Positions 11,915 through 23,723 of a stretch of DNA of 64,000 nucleotides are shown here, piece by piece. The stretch comes from Bimuria novae-zelandiae CBS 107.79 (Eukaryota > Ascomycota > Dothideomycetes > Pleosporales > Didymosphaeriaceae), in NCBI GenBank assembly GCA_010015655.1, contig ML976680.1, forward strand, positions 1 to 64,000, read 5' to 3'. The notes under the pieces are model-generated. The model had not been told where the DNA came from. It saw nothing but the letters and a program-made list of their open reading frames with translations, and did not search any database. Every line of letters begins with the position of its first letter. Position 1 is the first letter of the stretch. The position numbers and the translations under genes are program-made.

Positions 11915-13236
11915 ATGATACGCAACGGTGCCATGGAGAGCAAGCGCCAAAATCAGGTCTTACGCCACCGTGACCTGGACACGCCTCAGCATACTCGATA
12001 CCAATATACGCTAATAGAAGGGGAAAAACCAGCTATGAGGTTGCTGGAAGTGCTTTCAACACCGACGGAGGGCAAGGCTAGGTGCAAGCTCACACAAGAT
12101 CCGCTGGAACAATGTCCCGACTATACCGCACTTTCGTACACCTGGGGAAGCCGAGAAGGCGACTTTGAGATATCCATCGATCGGGGAAGCTTCAAAGTGA
12201 CCGAAAACCTCCACCTTTTTCTATCATAATTCCAAACTCTTCCTCTACATAATCGAACGCTACTTTGGGTCGATGCTGTATGCATCAATCAATCCGACGT
12301 CTCAGAGCGAAATGAACAAGTTCAACTGATGGGCGAAATATATAGCAACGCCGAAAAAGTGTTAGTATGGCTGGGAATTAGCGACTCGACCACATCACTC
12401 GCTTTTGACGTCCTTGCCTACTTTTCTACGGACTATTTTCGTAAGTGGAATCGCTCCATGGCGGGATACGAGAAAGTGAATCCCAAGATCAATACGTTTA
12501 CGGAAGAGCATTGGAGGGCACTTGCTAGCATCTTCAACAAGCCGTACCGGCGCCGAATCTGGATAGTCCAGGAACTGTTCCTGGCAAAGGAATTGGAGGC
12601 CTGGTGCGGTCCTCACAACGCCTCTCTATACGATGTTAGCAACTTGCCAGTGAGGATACACCCGACCCATATCCATTCGGAAAATGACGACTTAGCTCGC
12701 ATGATGGCTGGCTGGTATAACTCCATAGGCTGGCGACTGGTCTTGGAGCGCACCTGGTGGAAGGTCAATAATAGAGATGGAATGCACAATCTAGCAACCC
12801 TGGCGGCGCGATACCATGAGCAGGACAGCACCGAACCCCTCGACAAAGTTTACGGTCTTCTTGGACTTGTATCTGCAAACACATCTGTCGTGACAGGTGG
12901 TACTCATTCGCTCCGGACTACAGCAAACCTCCCGCACAGTTGATTATCGAACTCGTCTACAATTTCTCGACGTTCTTCAGCAAGGGCATTAACCCTCTTC
13001 CACACTGCGCAAGCTATGCCTACCTCCTTGGACGCAGCATGCACGTCTCACCGAGTGAGCTAAGGGATTTCTTCTGGAAGCACTGTGATGAGCTATTCGA
13101 ACGCGTGCAAGATTGGGACATCGACGTGGTCAATCCAAGAAGTAAGTTGGAAAACCTTCGGGAATGTGAAGCGTACGTAGCCGTTTTAACTGAAGGGGAC
13201 GCCCTCGGAAGTACGAACCATTCAATTCGGGCGTGA
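11915..13236 (+). pseudogene. HET-domain (heterokaryon incompatibility) protein, disrupted
   Basis: HET-domain proteins are fungal allorecognition and cell-death factors. The three hallmark blocks are present in order: YTALSYTWGS (near 12130), LLWVDAVCINQSD (near 12260) and YSNAEKVLVWLG (near 12340). The later RRIWIVQELFLAK and DKVYGLLGL are also typical. An in-frame TAA at 12227-12229 cuts the domain between the first two blocks; the frame is otherwise continuous, and the change fits CAA to TAA. A +1 frameshift lies at about 12890-12905, after which PDYSKPPAQLIIELVYNF continues in another frame to a stop at 13234-13236. The likely start is ATG 11915 or 11933. It is the outermost gene on the left border of the island. 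A short unannotated intron around the stop is possible but I found no convincing splice sites. Confidence 0.8.
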
Positions 13237-13587
13237 ACCTGTAGTTCACAGCAAAATCGTCACTGCCTTTCGACGCGATGGACTGTACGGGATAGGGTTC
13301 AATGTCACTTGCCAGATCTCGACGTATCGCACCACACATTCAAGCTAAGATAAGAGTTAATTAATCAAGGAGGCGTGATAGTCTATAAAGGAGGGAAAGG
13401 CTGAAAACACGTAAAAAATATTTCTGGAGGTTGTTCCTGCAAGCTCGGCTGAACATTCCCTCCCAGAGGGAAAGAGCTACCCCACATCGCACCTTCCGCT
13501 GCGGCCCCGCACCAACAACCCGCTGAACCTCACAACAGCCAGAAGCCCGCAGGCGTCACAACACAACAAACTACATTGGGCACCACA

Positions 13588-14094
13588 ATGTCCTGCATCT
13601 TCTGTAAAATCATCAAGGGTACTTTCATCCCCACTCCTACCCGATCACCGCTAACTGCATTCTAGGAGAGATCCCCTCCCTGAAGCTCTTCGAGTCCGAG
13701 AAGACGCTCGCCTTCCTGGACATCGGCCCACTGTCCAAAGGCCACTCTGTACGCCTTCCTCTCCTACCACACCGCAAACTGCTATACCCGTACTGACCCC
13801 AAACACCAGCTCATTATCCCCAAGTTCCACGGCGCAAAGCTGCACGACATTCCGGACGACCAGCTCGCCGAGGTACTTTCTGTAACGAAGAAGATCGCGC
13901 TGGCGCAGGGCGTGCAGAACTACAATATTTTGCAGAATAACGGCCGGATCGCGCACCAGGAGGTGGATCATGTGCACTTCCACTTGATTCCGAAGCCGAA
14001 TGAGACGGAGGGGCTGGGGATTACGTGGCCGACGAAGGAGGCGAATAAGGGGGAGCTGGCGAAGCTAGTCGAGGAGATTAGGAGTAAGATGTAG
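13588..14094 (+). CDS. HIT-family nucleotide hydrolase (HINT/Hnt1 type)
   Basis: A histidine-triad purine nucleoside phosphoramidase of about 132 residues, the normal HINT length. Three exons fit: 13588-13618, 13666-13748 and 13810-14094. The introns are 47 and 61 bp with GT...AG ends and branch-like CTAAC or CTGAC. The protein begins MSCIFCKIIKGEIPS, including the zinc-type Cys3/Cys6 pair. The catalytic triad HVHFHLI is at about residues 92-98, preceded by the typical LQNNGRIAHQEVDH. It likely hydrolyses AMP-NH2-type or aminoacyl-AMP substrates. It is tail-to-tail with the hydratase gene, leaving about 160 bp between the stops. Intact and confident. Confidence 0.92.
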
Positions 14095-14255
14095 AGGCAG
14101 TGGCGATGATACACATGGGAGTGATCGATAGTCTGGCCGCCGGCGGGGGCGGCTACAGCAGCGGAGGAGACAAGACTGGCTATCAAATAGCATTGCAAGG
14201 GCAAGAACCCGAAGACCAAGCTGTTTTTTGTTCATATAGAAAGATTCCATTGAAC

Positions 14256-15197
14256 TTAATGTCCCCTGAACACAGGTTTCCTCTTCTCGCGGAACGCTTG
14301 CAATGCCTCATCCCTGTCCTTCGTCTTCACGACGATCTCATACGCCGCGTTTTCTGCCTTCTCACCCAATGCGCACCCCTCTACTGCCGCCAGCGCAGCC
14401 TTGATAGCAATTGGTCCTCCCTCACATATATCTCGTGCAAGCTTCACAGCCTCGTCCAGCACCTTCTTCCGCGGCGCGCCCGGCGTCTCTATTTCCTCTG
14501 GCGTGATTTCTATCAACCTGTCACACAGGCCTAAAAAGTATGCTTCTGGCCCGCCGACCCTCCGTCCTGTGAGGATTATGTCGCGCGCTCGTGCGAGGCC
14601 AATCAAGGCGGGGAGACGATAGGTTCCTCCTGCGCCGGGTATGATGGCTAGACGCGTCTCGGGGAGCGCGACGGTGGTTGTGGAGGCGAAGACGCGCATG
14701 TGTGTCGTGAGTGCGAGCTCAAGACCGCCGCCAAAAGCGGGTGCTGCGAGGGCGGATATCGTGGGAATAGGCAGTTGGGATATGGAAGTGAGCGTGCCGC
14801 GCAGGGTGGTCAGGAAGTTCGCTGTGCTGTATGCTTGTGAGCTTGGAGCCGTAACCGCGGGCGCAGAGACTTACTCTTCCTGTGTGAATGTCGCGCGCTC
14901 CTTCAGGTCTGCGCCTGCGCAAAAACTGCTGTCTACATCGCTCGCTAGTATGAGTGCTCGTGTTGCGCCCGTTTCGCCTTCATTGTGGATGCTGTTTACT
15001 TGGTGCGTCAATTCCGCAAGCAGCTGGCGCGAGATGGCATTTCGGGCAGCTGGACGGTTGAATGATAGGATGCGGATGCTTCCAGAATGCGGTGCAGGAA
15101 CACTGATGACGTTTATCACTGGTGGAGGTGCGGTCGAGTATGCGCAGCGCTGTATTTGGCGTGTGTATAGCTGAAAGGTTGGTCTGAGAAGAGGCAT
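14256..15197 (-). CDS. enoyl-CoA hydratase/isomerase family, AUH-like (mitochondrial)
   Basis: Crotonase-fold hydratase of about 297 residues in two exons (15197-14875 and 14826-14256) with a 48-bp GT-AG intron. The first ~25 residues (MPLLRPTFQLYTRQIQRCAYS) are basic and lack acidic residues, as in a mitochondrial presequence. FCAGADLKERA near residue 92 is typical of AUH (methylglutaconyl-CoA hydratase, leucine breakdown). GGGLELA near 140 and LPETRLAIIPGAGGTYRLP near 162 carry the two glutamates used for hydration. The C-terminus RKPVFRGH carries no peroxisomal signal. A general short-chain enoyl-CoA hydratase is the alternative. Confidence 0.9.
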
Positions 15198-15965
15198 GTT
15201 GTATGGAAACTGATCAGCTATCAGATTAATTAGCCAATACCAGAGATCGTGATGTTATTTTGGCCGAATGGCTAGTCGGCAAGTGAGGAGTAACAATGAA
15301 AGGGCCGCGGCTACCTGCGGTGTACCATGTTGCTGGACCGCGGCTTCCTCCACCACGAATCACAACCGCCTATTACCTCATCGGACGGAACCTCAAATTC
15401 ACTATATTCATCGATCCCTTGTTCCCATTTCCATACCAGCTTCCTCTACTTCATGTTACTTCGTGAAATAATACACTGCCCACGGCTACTTGGATGCCGA
15501 GACGACCCGGAGCACGCGCCCCAAGTCCACGCCCCGATCGATGCAGAGAGAAGGCTGTCGCGAATGCTACAATCAAGTCAAATGCCGGCAAAACGCAAAG
15601 CGCTCTACTGACGGGTTTCATGGGGGCCTGGTGTGACTTTCATGTTTGGTTTCTCAATGTAGGAATGCTACAGTCGTACCTTGAAGACTATGCCAAACTC
15701 ACAGCATCCTTGACTTGATGAAATTCTAGCTGCATTATGACACACAGTCACCTGGCACAGAGCTAACAGTGCATATACAGAACGCGTCTAACATCAAAGG
15801 GAGGCTTGCTTAACCGTCTTGCTAATCGTAGTGCCTCCCGAAAAGTGCCATCAGCTCAGCACAACCTGACGGCACGCGTGCTGTAACGTGGACCACTTGC
15901 TCTCGCTTTTAGCTCCTTCCACGGAAGATCTAAGTCGCGCCCACGCAGGACTTTGAGCAGCTCCT
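15198..15965. other. intergenic, no gene recognised
   Basis: Normal composition. Short open frames occur on both strands, but none shows a domain, plausible splicing or a family signature. Confidence 0.5.
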
Positions 15966-16524
15966 TCAGCTCCTTCGTGCCCACTCCAACGTCTCATACT
16001 GTTTGAACTTGAGTGCAACCTGCACAGGTTGCCACTCATGGTCATCGTCCAACCCAAACAAGTACCCTGTCGGCGACCCTTCGGGGTCATTCTCCATCAA
16101 GTCGTCAACGCTGAGCCCATGCAAGCGTCTCCGTCCTTCCTACGGCCGCGGCCCAAAACACGGCGCTCGAGGTCTGAAACTCGCGGTTCGCTTCGTACAA
16201 CAGGCTATTCACCACGGATCCGAGGCGGCGGCACGAGCGCGCCATCGCGTTGAGGTCCCTGGCGTTGAGTATGCAGCGCAGTTGCGGCCCGTTTGGCGTC
16301 CCGTCTAGCGTCCCGTCCCTTAATCTGATGTCGGGGTCCAGCGGCGAGACCGCGGGTGTCCTGTCGATGTCCTGGTCTGGGTAGGAATCACTGTAATACG
16401 TGTCATCGTCTGAATCATTGTCTTCGTCTTCAATTCCATCTTCCTTTATTTCGGGCTGGGGCTCAACTCCCACGATTTCGACGATGAGTCGGATCAGCTC
16501 CACGGGCAGGATAGCGAGAGTCAT
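15966..16524 (-). CDS. F-box-like protein, short and possibly frameshifted
   Basis: The frame opens MTLAILPVELIRLIVEIVG, an F-box-like first helix. An acidic linker (DEDNDSDDDTYYSDS) and NARDLNAMARSCRRLGSVVN, a second helix common in fungal F-box/ankyrin proteins, follow. The frame stops at 16105-16107 after ETLAWAQR. A shift of one base lets it continue with GLSVDDLMENDPEG and ETLEWARRS to a stop at 15966, and both halves look like the same protein style. No short GT-AG intron resolves this cleanly. The product is therefore either a 139-residue protein or a frameshifted relic. The family is a likely substrate adaptor of SCF ubiquitin ligases; the function is unknown. Confidence 0.5.
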
Positions 16525-17037
16525 GGATCTGCAGAAAAGGTGAACGAGGGATTTGGAGATTCGTATGAATTAGTTGCTTGCTTAAGTAGTTATTTGTTTT
16601 GAGAACGAAGGCCCTTTCCTGAGACGGATTTAGCTCGGTGCCTACACTAGTGTACACTAGCGTAGCTGCGCCTTATCTTCGTTCTTAACCTAGCTCTTCT
16701 ACCGCGCGAGAACTGCCACCCTGGTGCACAATGTGCAGAGTCATGTTGGAGCGATTAAAGCGTAGTCGGATCTACTCGGCACATTCCACTCTCACTCAGA
16801 CACGGTGACCCGTAAGTTAATCAAAATTCAAACAGTTGATTAGCTGGTATAGTCTAAACAGTAGGAAAGGCCACGTCACATGGGGATATCAACGCCTCAA
16901 ATACCCTAGAATAAACACAATAGAACAACGTCCTCTTTTCTTGCTCTCTACGCCACCGTGGTATCATGCCAAACCCTTATTGTCTAGCCGTCGTACCAGT
17001 GTACGTACAATCAAACACTCCTATGTACATTTCGTAT
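16525..17037. other. intergenic, no gene recognised
   Basis: Holds the upstream region of the F-box-like gene and the 3' flank of the tyrosinase gene. Nothing else was seen. Confidence 0.5.
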
Positions 17038-19154
17038 TTACACAACCTCCTCATACAAGAAGTTGCCATCGGGATCCACGTAGCGAATCGTTTGCTTGCT
17101 GACACAGTACCCTTCATCCGAGACTGCAGGAGTATCGGGGGTAGTGTCAAGCGGGCCAGGAGTGTAAGTCCATGGCTGGGAGGCTGGGAGCTGAGCGCGG
17201 GGAAGCTCAATGTAATCCTTGTACTCGGGGAGCTCATCCTCGCTAGCTGAAGGCTGAACCTCACAAGACTTGACCTGGACATGGAAGTTGGGGATGTCCT
17301 CAGGAGCAAACTCTTGACCGTTGGGGCCAACGATCTTGTAGCTGAGGTTCTCCTTGATGTAGGGCTCCACATGGTCAGGGTGCAGGGAGGCAAGCTCGCC
17401 GTTGGCCTCCTTCTCCTGGAGAGCAGCGGTGATCGGGATGCTTCCCTCAACGAGAGTAGGCGCAGTGCCGTTCCCGCTACCAGCGACAGAGCCTCCAAGG
17501 AAAGTGTGCGATCCAACATAAGTAGAATCGAAGCCGTATTCGAAATTGCTGGTGCCGTTGCCAGTGGTGCCATTGATGGGCTTCACAGTCGGTGCAGTGC
17601 CGTTGATCATACCGGTGGGCAGGTGGGAGGGAGCGGTGCCGTTAGAAGGCTGCGCACCGAGGAAGCAGTGCACCTGATACGATCCAGGCATGCCAAACTT
17701 GTCACCAACAACGGAAAGGACAGTGTCATAGTCACCGGCCTTGAACGGACGACCAGGGTAGATGGGAGCGGCATCCTCGCCATCCCGCTTCCACATCGGG
17801 CGCTCGCCCTGACCGTAAAGCCTGTTCACAGCCCTGATGACCTCCTGGCGAGAACGTGACGCGGTCTCAGGATAGTAGTAGCCGAGGACGCGGGTCTCTT
17901 TGACGTCGTTGGAAGAGTAGGCGCTGCGGCTGTTCTTCAGGAACGGAACCAGTGGGGTGTTCGCGTCAGTAAGCTGACCAGCGTCCCACTGGGCCATGTC
18001 ACGGTTGACCCTTCCGGGTATAACATAGGTGTTGGGGACGACCATTTGGTACATGGTCAGGAGACGGTCGATGTTGGTGTGGTGAAGCCAGAAAAACGGA
18101 TCGAAAGCAGCGACGTCGAGGTAGGCCATGTGTCCGTCAACGCCACCCACTTGGCCGTGAATGTCATCGTGAATGGATTCGAAGCTGTCAGCGTTGCTGC
18201 GAATAGTTTTGACACCAAAAGCCGCAGTAGAGGCGCGACCCCAAGGCTGCCCGCTGGCGAAGAGGGCGAAAACACGTTGACGCCATCCCACACGGGCCTG
18301 GCCAAAGATGGCGTTCACGCCGTAGTTGTCACTGCGATTCGAGACGGGGCGACGGAGAGTGGTCGGGTACCCGTTGCTAGGACCCCAGCCCATCTCACTG
18401 GGAAGAGAGTTGCCCCAACTGTACGAGTACAACGGGTTGCGGATGGTGACTCTGCCCTGAGGCTTGATCACGCTGACGGTCTGGTCACGTATCGAAGTGG
18501 GAACGGCAGGCTCGCCACGCGGAGGCTCAGCAGCCCAGTCAAAGTAGGGAATACGGAGACCCCTCAGGGCGCTCTGCCATCGTCCCTGCTGGTTGCGCGG
18601 GAAAGATGCGACCACTTCCTGTGCGTTCAAGTATACGGCTTGCTGGGACTTGGTTAGATCATCTCACTAACCCGTGCTGGCTTGCATACCTCGTAGACAG
18701 AAAGGTACGGCCTGTGCCAGGAACCGAAAGTGTTTTGGCCGTGGGGGCAGTATCCGCCGGTGTGCTTCATACCGGCACCGTTCCATTGCAGGTAAGGACG
18801 ACCGTGGATACCGGCGATTTGGTAGTAGGACATGGGGTCGTTCTTGGGCTTGTTCTGAAACCTCTCCATAGCCAAGAGAAACAAGTTCCACTGGTCGGCA
18901 TTCTTCTTCAACTCGCGAATCTCCAGACGAGGGAATTGGCCATCGGGGGCTCCTTTGACTTGGACATTTCCGGCGCGCTCCACTAGCATCGATCGAGTGT
19001 CCTCGAGGTGAGAGTCCATGGCTGCAGGTGATCGGTGGGCTGGGTGCATGTGGCCATTGTGTGAGAAAGCGACGGTAACCTGAAGAAGAACGAAAACGGC
19101 GAGCAACATGCTCGCAAAGCTGCGGGGCTTGCTGTAGGCGACCATGTTCGCCAC
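17038..19154 (-). CDS. tyrosinase (type 3 copper polyphenol oxidase)
   Basis: Oxidises monophenols and o-diphenols to quinones, a step toward melanin-type pigments. Two exons (19154-18690 and 18642-17038) are joined by a 47-bp intron with a CTAAC branch site; the predicted length is about 689 residues. The N-terminus carries a hydrophobic stretch (MLLAVFVLLQVTVAFS, residues 16-31) that suggests a signal peptide. The CuA site has GIHGRPY (His117), CPHGQNTFGSWHRPYLSVYEQ (about residues 136-156) and a Cys-x-His pair able to form the fungal thioether bond. The CuB site has ESIHDDIHG and FDPFFWLHHTNIDRL (His near 313, 317 and 342-343). A long C-terminal region beyond the core (about residues 480-689) is rich in Asn-Gly-Thr and carries a glycosylation-like pattern; in this family it is usually cleaved on activation. 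Confidence 0.93.
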
Positions 19155-21905
19155 CTCTTGTATGCTAAGCTGCGATTATTCTGTAGAAGAGAAGGGCCAA
19201 AGCCAAAAGGGAGACTGTGATTGTCCAAAAAGAAAGGAATAAAATTAACGACGCTTTCGAAAAGAGTGAACGACTTCGGACTAAGCCTCAGTCAATGGAA
19301 GGAGAGTGAGGAACCAAAAAGGGACCTCTTGGGCAAAGATGAACAATTAAGAACGAGTGACGGTGTGTGGTTCAGCATGTCTGGGCGGGCTACAGGGTCA
19401 TATACAGGCCCTAATTCTGGATCTGACTCCCGGGCCTGCCATTTTGGTCAACGGGCGGTGGCTGCGGGCGTGATGGCGCAAGGGAGAGGACCAGGGATGG
19501 GTACGCGATTGGAGGCCTATCGGGACCGCGGCGGGTCTTTGCAGGGTGTGCTCACGCCCAAACAAGCAAACTCCAGTGATCTACGAGCGGCGTGCCCCTG
19601 GCTAAACTGGAAGCGATGCGGACGGTAGCCACAACGGGCTGACGAGGTGCTGGTCCGTCAGGCACGCTGCATCACGGTGCGAGTCGCGTAGCTGTGAGGA
19701 TGTAGCTATTCACCCGTGCATGGTTCAAACCGGCATACCAGCCGCGTGTCGCTAGAATCGAGGTTATTGATTTCCTGGGCCTCTCTGTGATAACGTGCCG
19801 TGAAGAAGCAGGACTGTGCGTGCGGTAGAGTAGGGAGGAAGTTGGTGAAGAAGGCGGCCTGAGCGCATGTCGGAGTATGGAGCTGTGCTGCTTACCGGCG
19901 GAGTCCGCATCGTGTCATCGGGAACAGTAAAGCGACGAGAGAAGAGGCAGGCGCGACCAGTGCGGCGCTTCGTGGGGCAGGCACGACGCTCGCCTTCGCT
20001 CATGACCTCACCGGTGTCTGGTCAGTGGCAGAAGCATTGCCACAGGCGCACATCTTCATCTCTGCGCTCGCTAGCGGCCACTCGCGATGCTCCGACCCAG
20101 TGTTGCTGTGTTGATCCGCTCAACTTCGGTATCCGCCTGTTGTTTCATCCAGCGCACCTGCCACCAATCCACTTCGTGCATTCTCCACATGTTTCATCCC
20201 GCGCACGGCCACCAAGACTTGCGAACAAGCATCCGAACAGCGCTCGTCAAGCCTCGTTGAATGGCTCTATGGCGACAATTCCATAGTATTACTAATGTCG
20301 GTAACCGTCTACCATGCGACTATTTCGATCCCAAGTCTAAAATGGAAAGAACACTGCATGTTCGCAGGTGGTGAGCTACTGAACACGGTAGTTTCACCGC
20401 AACGGGCGCCACAGGGTCGCCGATATCCGAGCCGTCCATGCCATTAGACCAGCCGCCCCAAGAGACAGGTCACTGTCATGGCTCTGCCATCGAAACAGCA
20501 CCAACAGAAGACTGCCCACTGCCCAAACCTATCTTCAGTACGGCCTCGCGTACTCGTACTAACCACGGCCCTACATCCGGTCATATCGTACGGGCCAGCT
20601 CACGAATTTCCGCTTCCAAGCATGTCTCACTTCTTGATTTCCGTATGCGTGGCCCCGTTCGCCGCACGTTGCGGCTGTGCAGCCGGACTTGGATACGTGG
20701 GATCGTAGCTCTCGTTGCAGGACAGGTCACGCCAGCGAAGAACCACCTCGCATGCGAAGTTGTCTTCATTACCCGATTCTGCGAATCTGGGGTCGAGCTG
20801 CGAGCACGCGGATATAAGCGGTGGTAGATGAGTAAAGATTCACCCATTGGCGAATCAGGACCAAGAGGCACCGAATGTCCTCCATGTGTGAACGTGACCC
20901 TGCCTTTTCTCTCGTCACGTTCATCGACGCGCTCGTGAACTTGATGCTCTGGCTCTGCTATTGGGAGTTGAATTCAGCGCATGATCTCTCTCACCGGTCG
21001 AAGTCGTTGAAGACTTGGTTCTCCTCCCTAGGCATGCGGTTTCATTGGTAAGTACTTGCTTAACCGCGGATTGAAGCCAGATGGCCTCCAGAAACACGCG
21101 CAACATTCGGCCTCGCCGACTTCCAACATCCATCTTGTTTCCAAGCAATTTCTCCCAGTCGCCATGGACACAAGCGCGAAGAGGCTATGCAGATTGTGCA
21201 CGTCACGCTAAAAGATCCAGCTTGGATGATCATCGCGACGACCCTCGGATTTAACACCCGTTGGTTTCTCGAGACTCAGTCACCGGTTGACAGACCCTGA
21301 CATCTAGATCGACGCACCTGCACCTGCAGCATGTTACCAAGACTTCGTCAGGAATGCGGGGAAGCGCGCTCTCGCGTCGATCTGATTACTCACGCCCAGA
21401 ATCTTCTCACTTCCCCTCTTCGACGTTACCTTCCCAACAGCGCAAATGTTCAATCACGCCCTCATCATGCACAAGGCTTTCAGCAATGAAGAGCGCGTAA
21501 TCGAACTGGCGCCACGTGCTTGCCAGAATCAGCTGGACTCTGCATTTTTCAATTGTGCATGATGCATGAGGCTGACGAGTGTGATTTGAAAAATAACCTG
21601 CAGCCAAACGCGTCGTGATTGGTTCGTCCGGCTTGCATCGACTGTTTGTTTTTGGGTCTCGACAGCGCATTCTTGCATGTCGTGGCCTGTGTCACATAAT
21701 TGTGGCCCTGTGGCCCTGTGGAGCAACGTAAAATGTCGGCTTGCACTCGCCTGACATGTGAAAATCCCATTTTTGAGGCGCGCCCCGAGGAGCGGAGCGA
21801 AGGCCCAAATGCTATGTGGGTATCCAGTCCCATCCTAAGCCCTAACGCCAGTCTGAACCAAACCCAAGTCAGCGCCTGTGCAACTACGTATAGACATCGT
21901 GAAGC
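19155..21905. other. 2.75-kb intergenic region, no gene recognised
   Basis: Normal base composition, yet no frame on either strand shows a family motif, codon-like periodicity by eye or credible splicing. It includes the promoter side of the tyrosinase gene. A lineage-specific gene or long non-coding RNA cannot be excluded. Confidence 0.45.
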
Positions 21906-22018
21906 GTAAACCTAAAAAAGTATGCTGCGTGATCTGATGCGATGGGACGTTGTCCAGATTAAACCGTAAACCATAAATCGTGAATGAACCGTAAACCATG
22001 AACCATAAACCATAAAAA
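21906..22018. repeat. degenerate 7-bp repeat cluster (AAACCAT/AAACCGT)
   Basis: Repeated GTAAACC, CATAAACC and GTGAACC-like heptamers, reading TTTATGG/TTTACGG on the minus strand. They lie just downstream of the stop of the next gene. Confidence 0.6.
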
Positions 22019-22057
22019 TGTCGAAACCGAAAGTGAAACCCTTCACCAACGCCCACC

Positions 22058-22801
22058 CTACCTCCCCAACTTCTTCCTCCTCTGTATAACCTCCTCCAAA
22101 TGGCTCTTCATCCCCCTCCTATACGCCTCCGCCGACTCTGGCGGCATCGACTCGGAACACCCCCGCGCTTCCGCACCCGCAGGCATCTTGTCCCATACCG
22201 GCAATGTAATTCTCATCGTGCGTCTGCGCTCCATCGGCGACAACGATAAATCATTCAACCTCGCCGCGGCATCCTCGTCCTCCCGTGGTGCTAGTTTCAA
22301 ACCAGATAGCTCCTCCTCGTCCGTAGGCGGTGTACTTTCCTGTGCTGCTAGCGGTGGAGAAGGCTGCGGCAGCCACGCAGCATCGCGCTTCCAGCGCTCG
22401 GCGCGCTCTTGATCCGCGATCGAGGGGAAGTACGGGTTATCCTCTTGCATCTTGCGTGCCCTTGGTGATGGCTCTCTTTGGGGCTTGTCCTTCCTGGGCG
22501 AGACTGAGTCGCGTCTAGTACCGCGAGTCGGGATGTCAAAATGCGGGCTCGCCGGCGCGGTAGGCTTCGCAGGCTTTGTGGAAGACTTTGCGAACGCGCC
22601 GGCGAAGTTGAACGGGCTGTCCGGCGGCGACAGGGGGGGCGCGTTCTTGGACTTGGAGAAGAAGCCTGAGGTGTTGAACGCCATGGTGAAAGGAGGAGAC
22701 TTGGTCCTTGTGGGCTTTGTTTGCAGCGGTGCTGGCGGTGACGGTGAGGCAAGCGAGGAGGCTACAGATATAGTCTCAGGCGTGAGTGCAGGCGTGTCCA
22801 T
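22058..22801 (-). CDS. hypothetical protein, mostly disordered (247 aa)
   Basis: A single uninterrupted frame. The N-terminal half is rich in Ser, Pro and Lys (for example SPPAPLQTKPTRTKSPP and APPLSPPDSPFNFAG), with many SP/TP sites that could be phosphorylated. The C-terminal half has a more ordered character: NPYFPSIADQERAERWKRD near residue 122, an acidic patch, then a charged helix-like tail (AYRRGMKSHLEEVIQRRKKLGR). I recognise no domain. The length and composition make it a credible gene, and a short conserved ascomycete protein is likely. No function is assigned. Confidence 0.65.
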   Translation of the reverse strand: MDTPALTPETISVASSLASPSPPAPLQTKPTRTKSPPFTMAFNTSGFFSKSKNAPPLSPPDSPFNFAGAFAKSSTKPAKPTAPASPHFDIPTRGTRRDSVSPRKDKPQREPSPRARKMQEDNPYFPSIADQERAERWKRDAAWLPQPSPPLAAQESTPPTDEEELSGLKLAPREDEDAAARLNDLSLSPMERRRTMRITLPVWDKMPAGAEARGCSESMPPESAEAYRRGMKSHLEEVIQRRKKLGR

Positions 22802-23723
22802 TGCGTGTAGCCTCGCTTTATGAACGGTCTGCCGTGCAAGGCGCCGCTGGATGAGATGGAATAATGATTGAACAATTGCCTCTTTGAATCGTGGTTGCGC
22901 AATTAGGCAGGCGCCTTGCAGCTTGATAAAGCGGTTGTAAGTGTCTTGGGTGATGTCAAGAGTGAGACAGCAATACTCGTAGGCACCAGACCTAAAAGGC
23001 TCGCTATATATGCAGTACCAACAGGGCGCACCAACGCCCGACTTTCCTCACGCACCGGGCGCTACTCGGGTCGGGCCCGACCTTCGTTCGCCAGTGCCCC
23101 ACGATGCGCAAACGTTGCTTGCGGCACTGTCATCACCTGAGGCGAAGCGATGTGATGTCTGGTGATGCGAGTTGCGCTTTCGCCGACTCACCGACACGGC
23201 GCCGAATCTGTACCTAAGTGTGCCCTGCGTCATCCCATCGGCGCTACAACAGTGGTACTGCCGCCTCATGCAGGGCCAACTGGCGAAATCCGGAACATCA
23301 GAGAACTTGGTATCATTCGACACGCGCAAACAGCCGCCACCTCACTAATGCTACAGAATAATAGTGGTTGCCCGGCCCAGGCCCAGCCACCCAGCCACCC
23401 AGCCACCACTAGGAGGCGGTGACTCACGTTGAACAGTGACGAAATGCACCGAGTCCCAAGCAAGCACGTGCATGCACCGAGGTCCCATGCCCTCATGCTG
23501 AAACCCAAGCCCACCATGACGCCTCGCTGGAAGCCAAAAGGAAAGATTCGTAAGCGTGCAAATCGCTAAACCACCTGGAGCGATCTGTAATATAGAAAGA
23601 ATAACTGAAATAGGAAAGCCAGTACGGGTATATGTGCTTCCTTTTGGAGAATCAAATGAACGTGGTCCTTGCATAACAAAAGAAAGTCCACGAGATTGAA
23701 ACCCAGATGGAAAAAGGCCGCAT
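22802..23723. other. intergenic with a short CCCAGCCA repeat
   Basis: No gene recognised. A small tandem of CCCAGCCA-like units lies at about 23380-23407. The left part is the upstream region of the hypothetical gene and the right part the 3' flank of the MAPKKK gene. Confidence 0.5.

Noticed and set aside
13651..14219. Minus-strand open frames over the HINT gene
   Set aside because: They are antisense shadows of the supported exons.
15520..15610. Zn2Cys6 zinc-cluster motif (CRECYNQVKC)
   Set aside because: The cysteine spacing is wrong for the family and the frame has no support on either side.
17281..18986. Plus-strand open frames of up to 203 codons over the tyrosinase gene
   Set aside because: They are antisense to a clearly conserved protein and show no family match.
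19660..19760. A possible second tRNA (GGTTCAAACC box)
   Set aside because: The arms do not pair and no acceptor stem or D-arm fits.
21906..22018. Internal telomere repeat
   Set aside because: The heptamers are TTTATGG/TTTACGG-like and degenerate, not the TTAGGG repeat of filamentous fungi.
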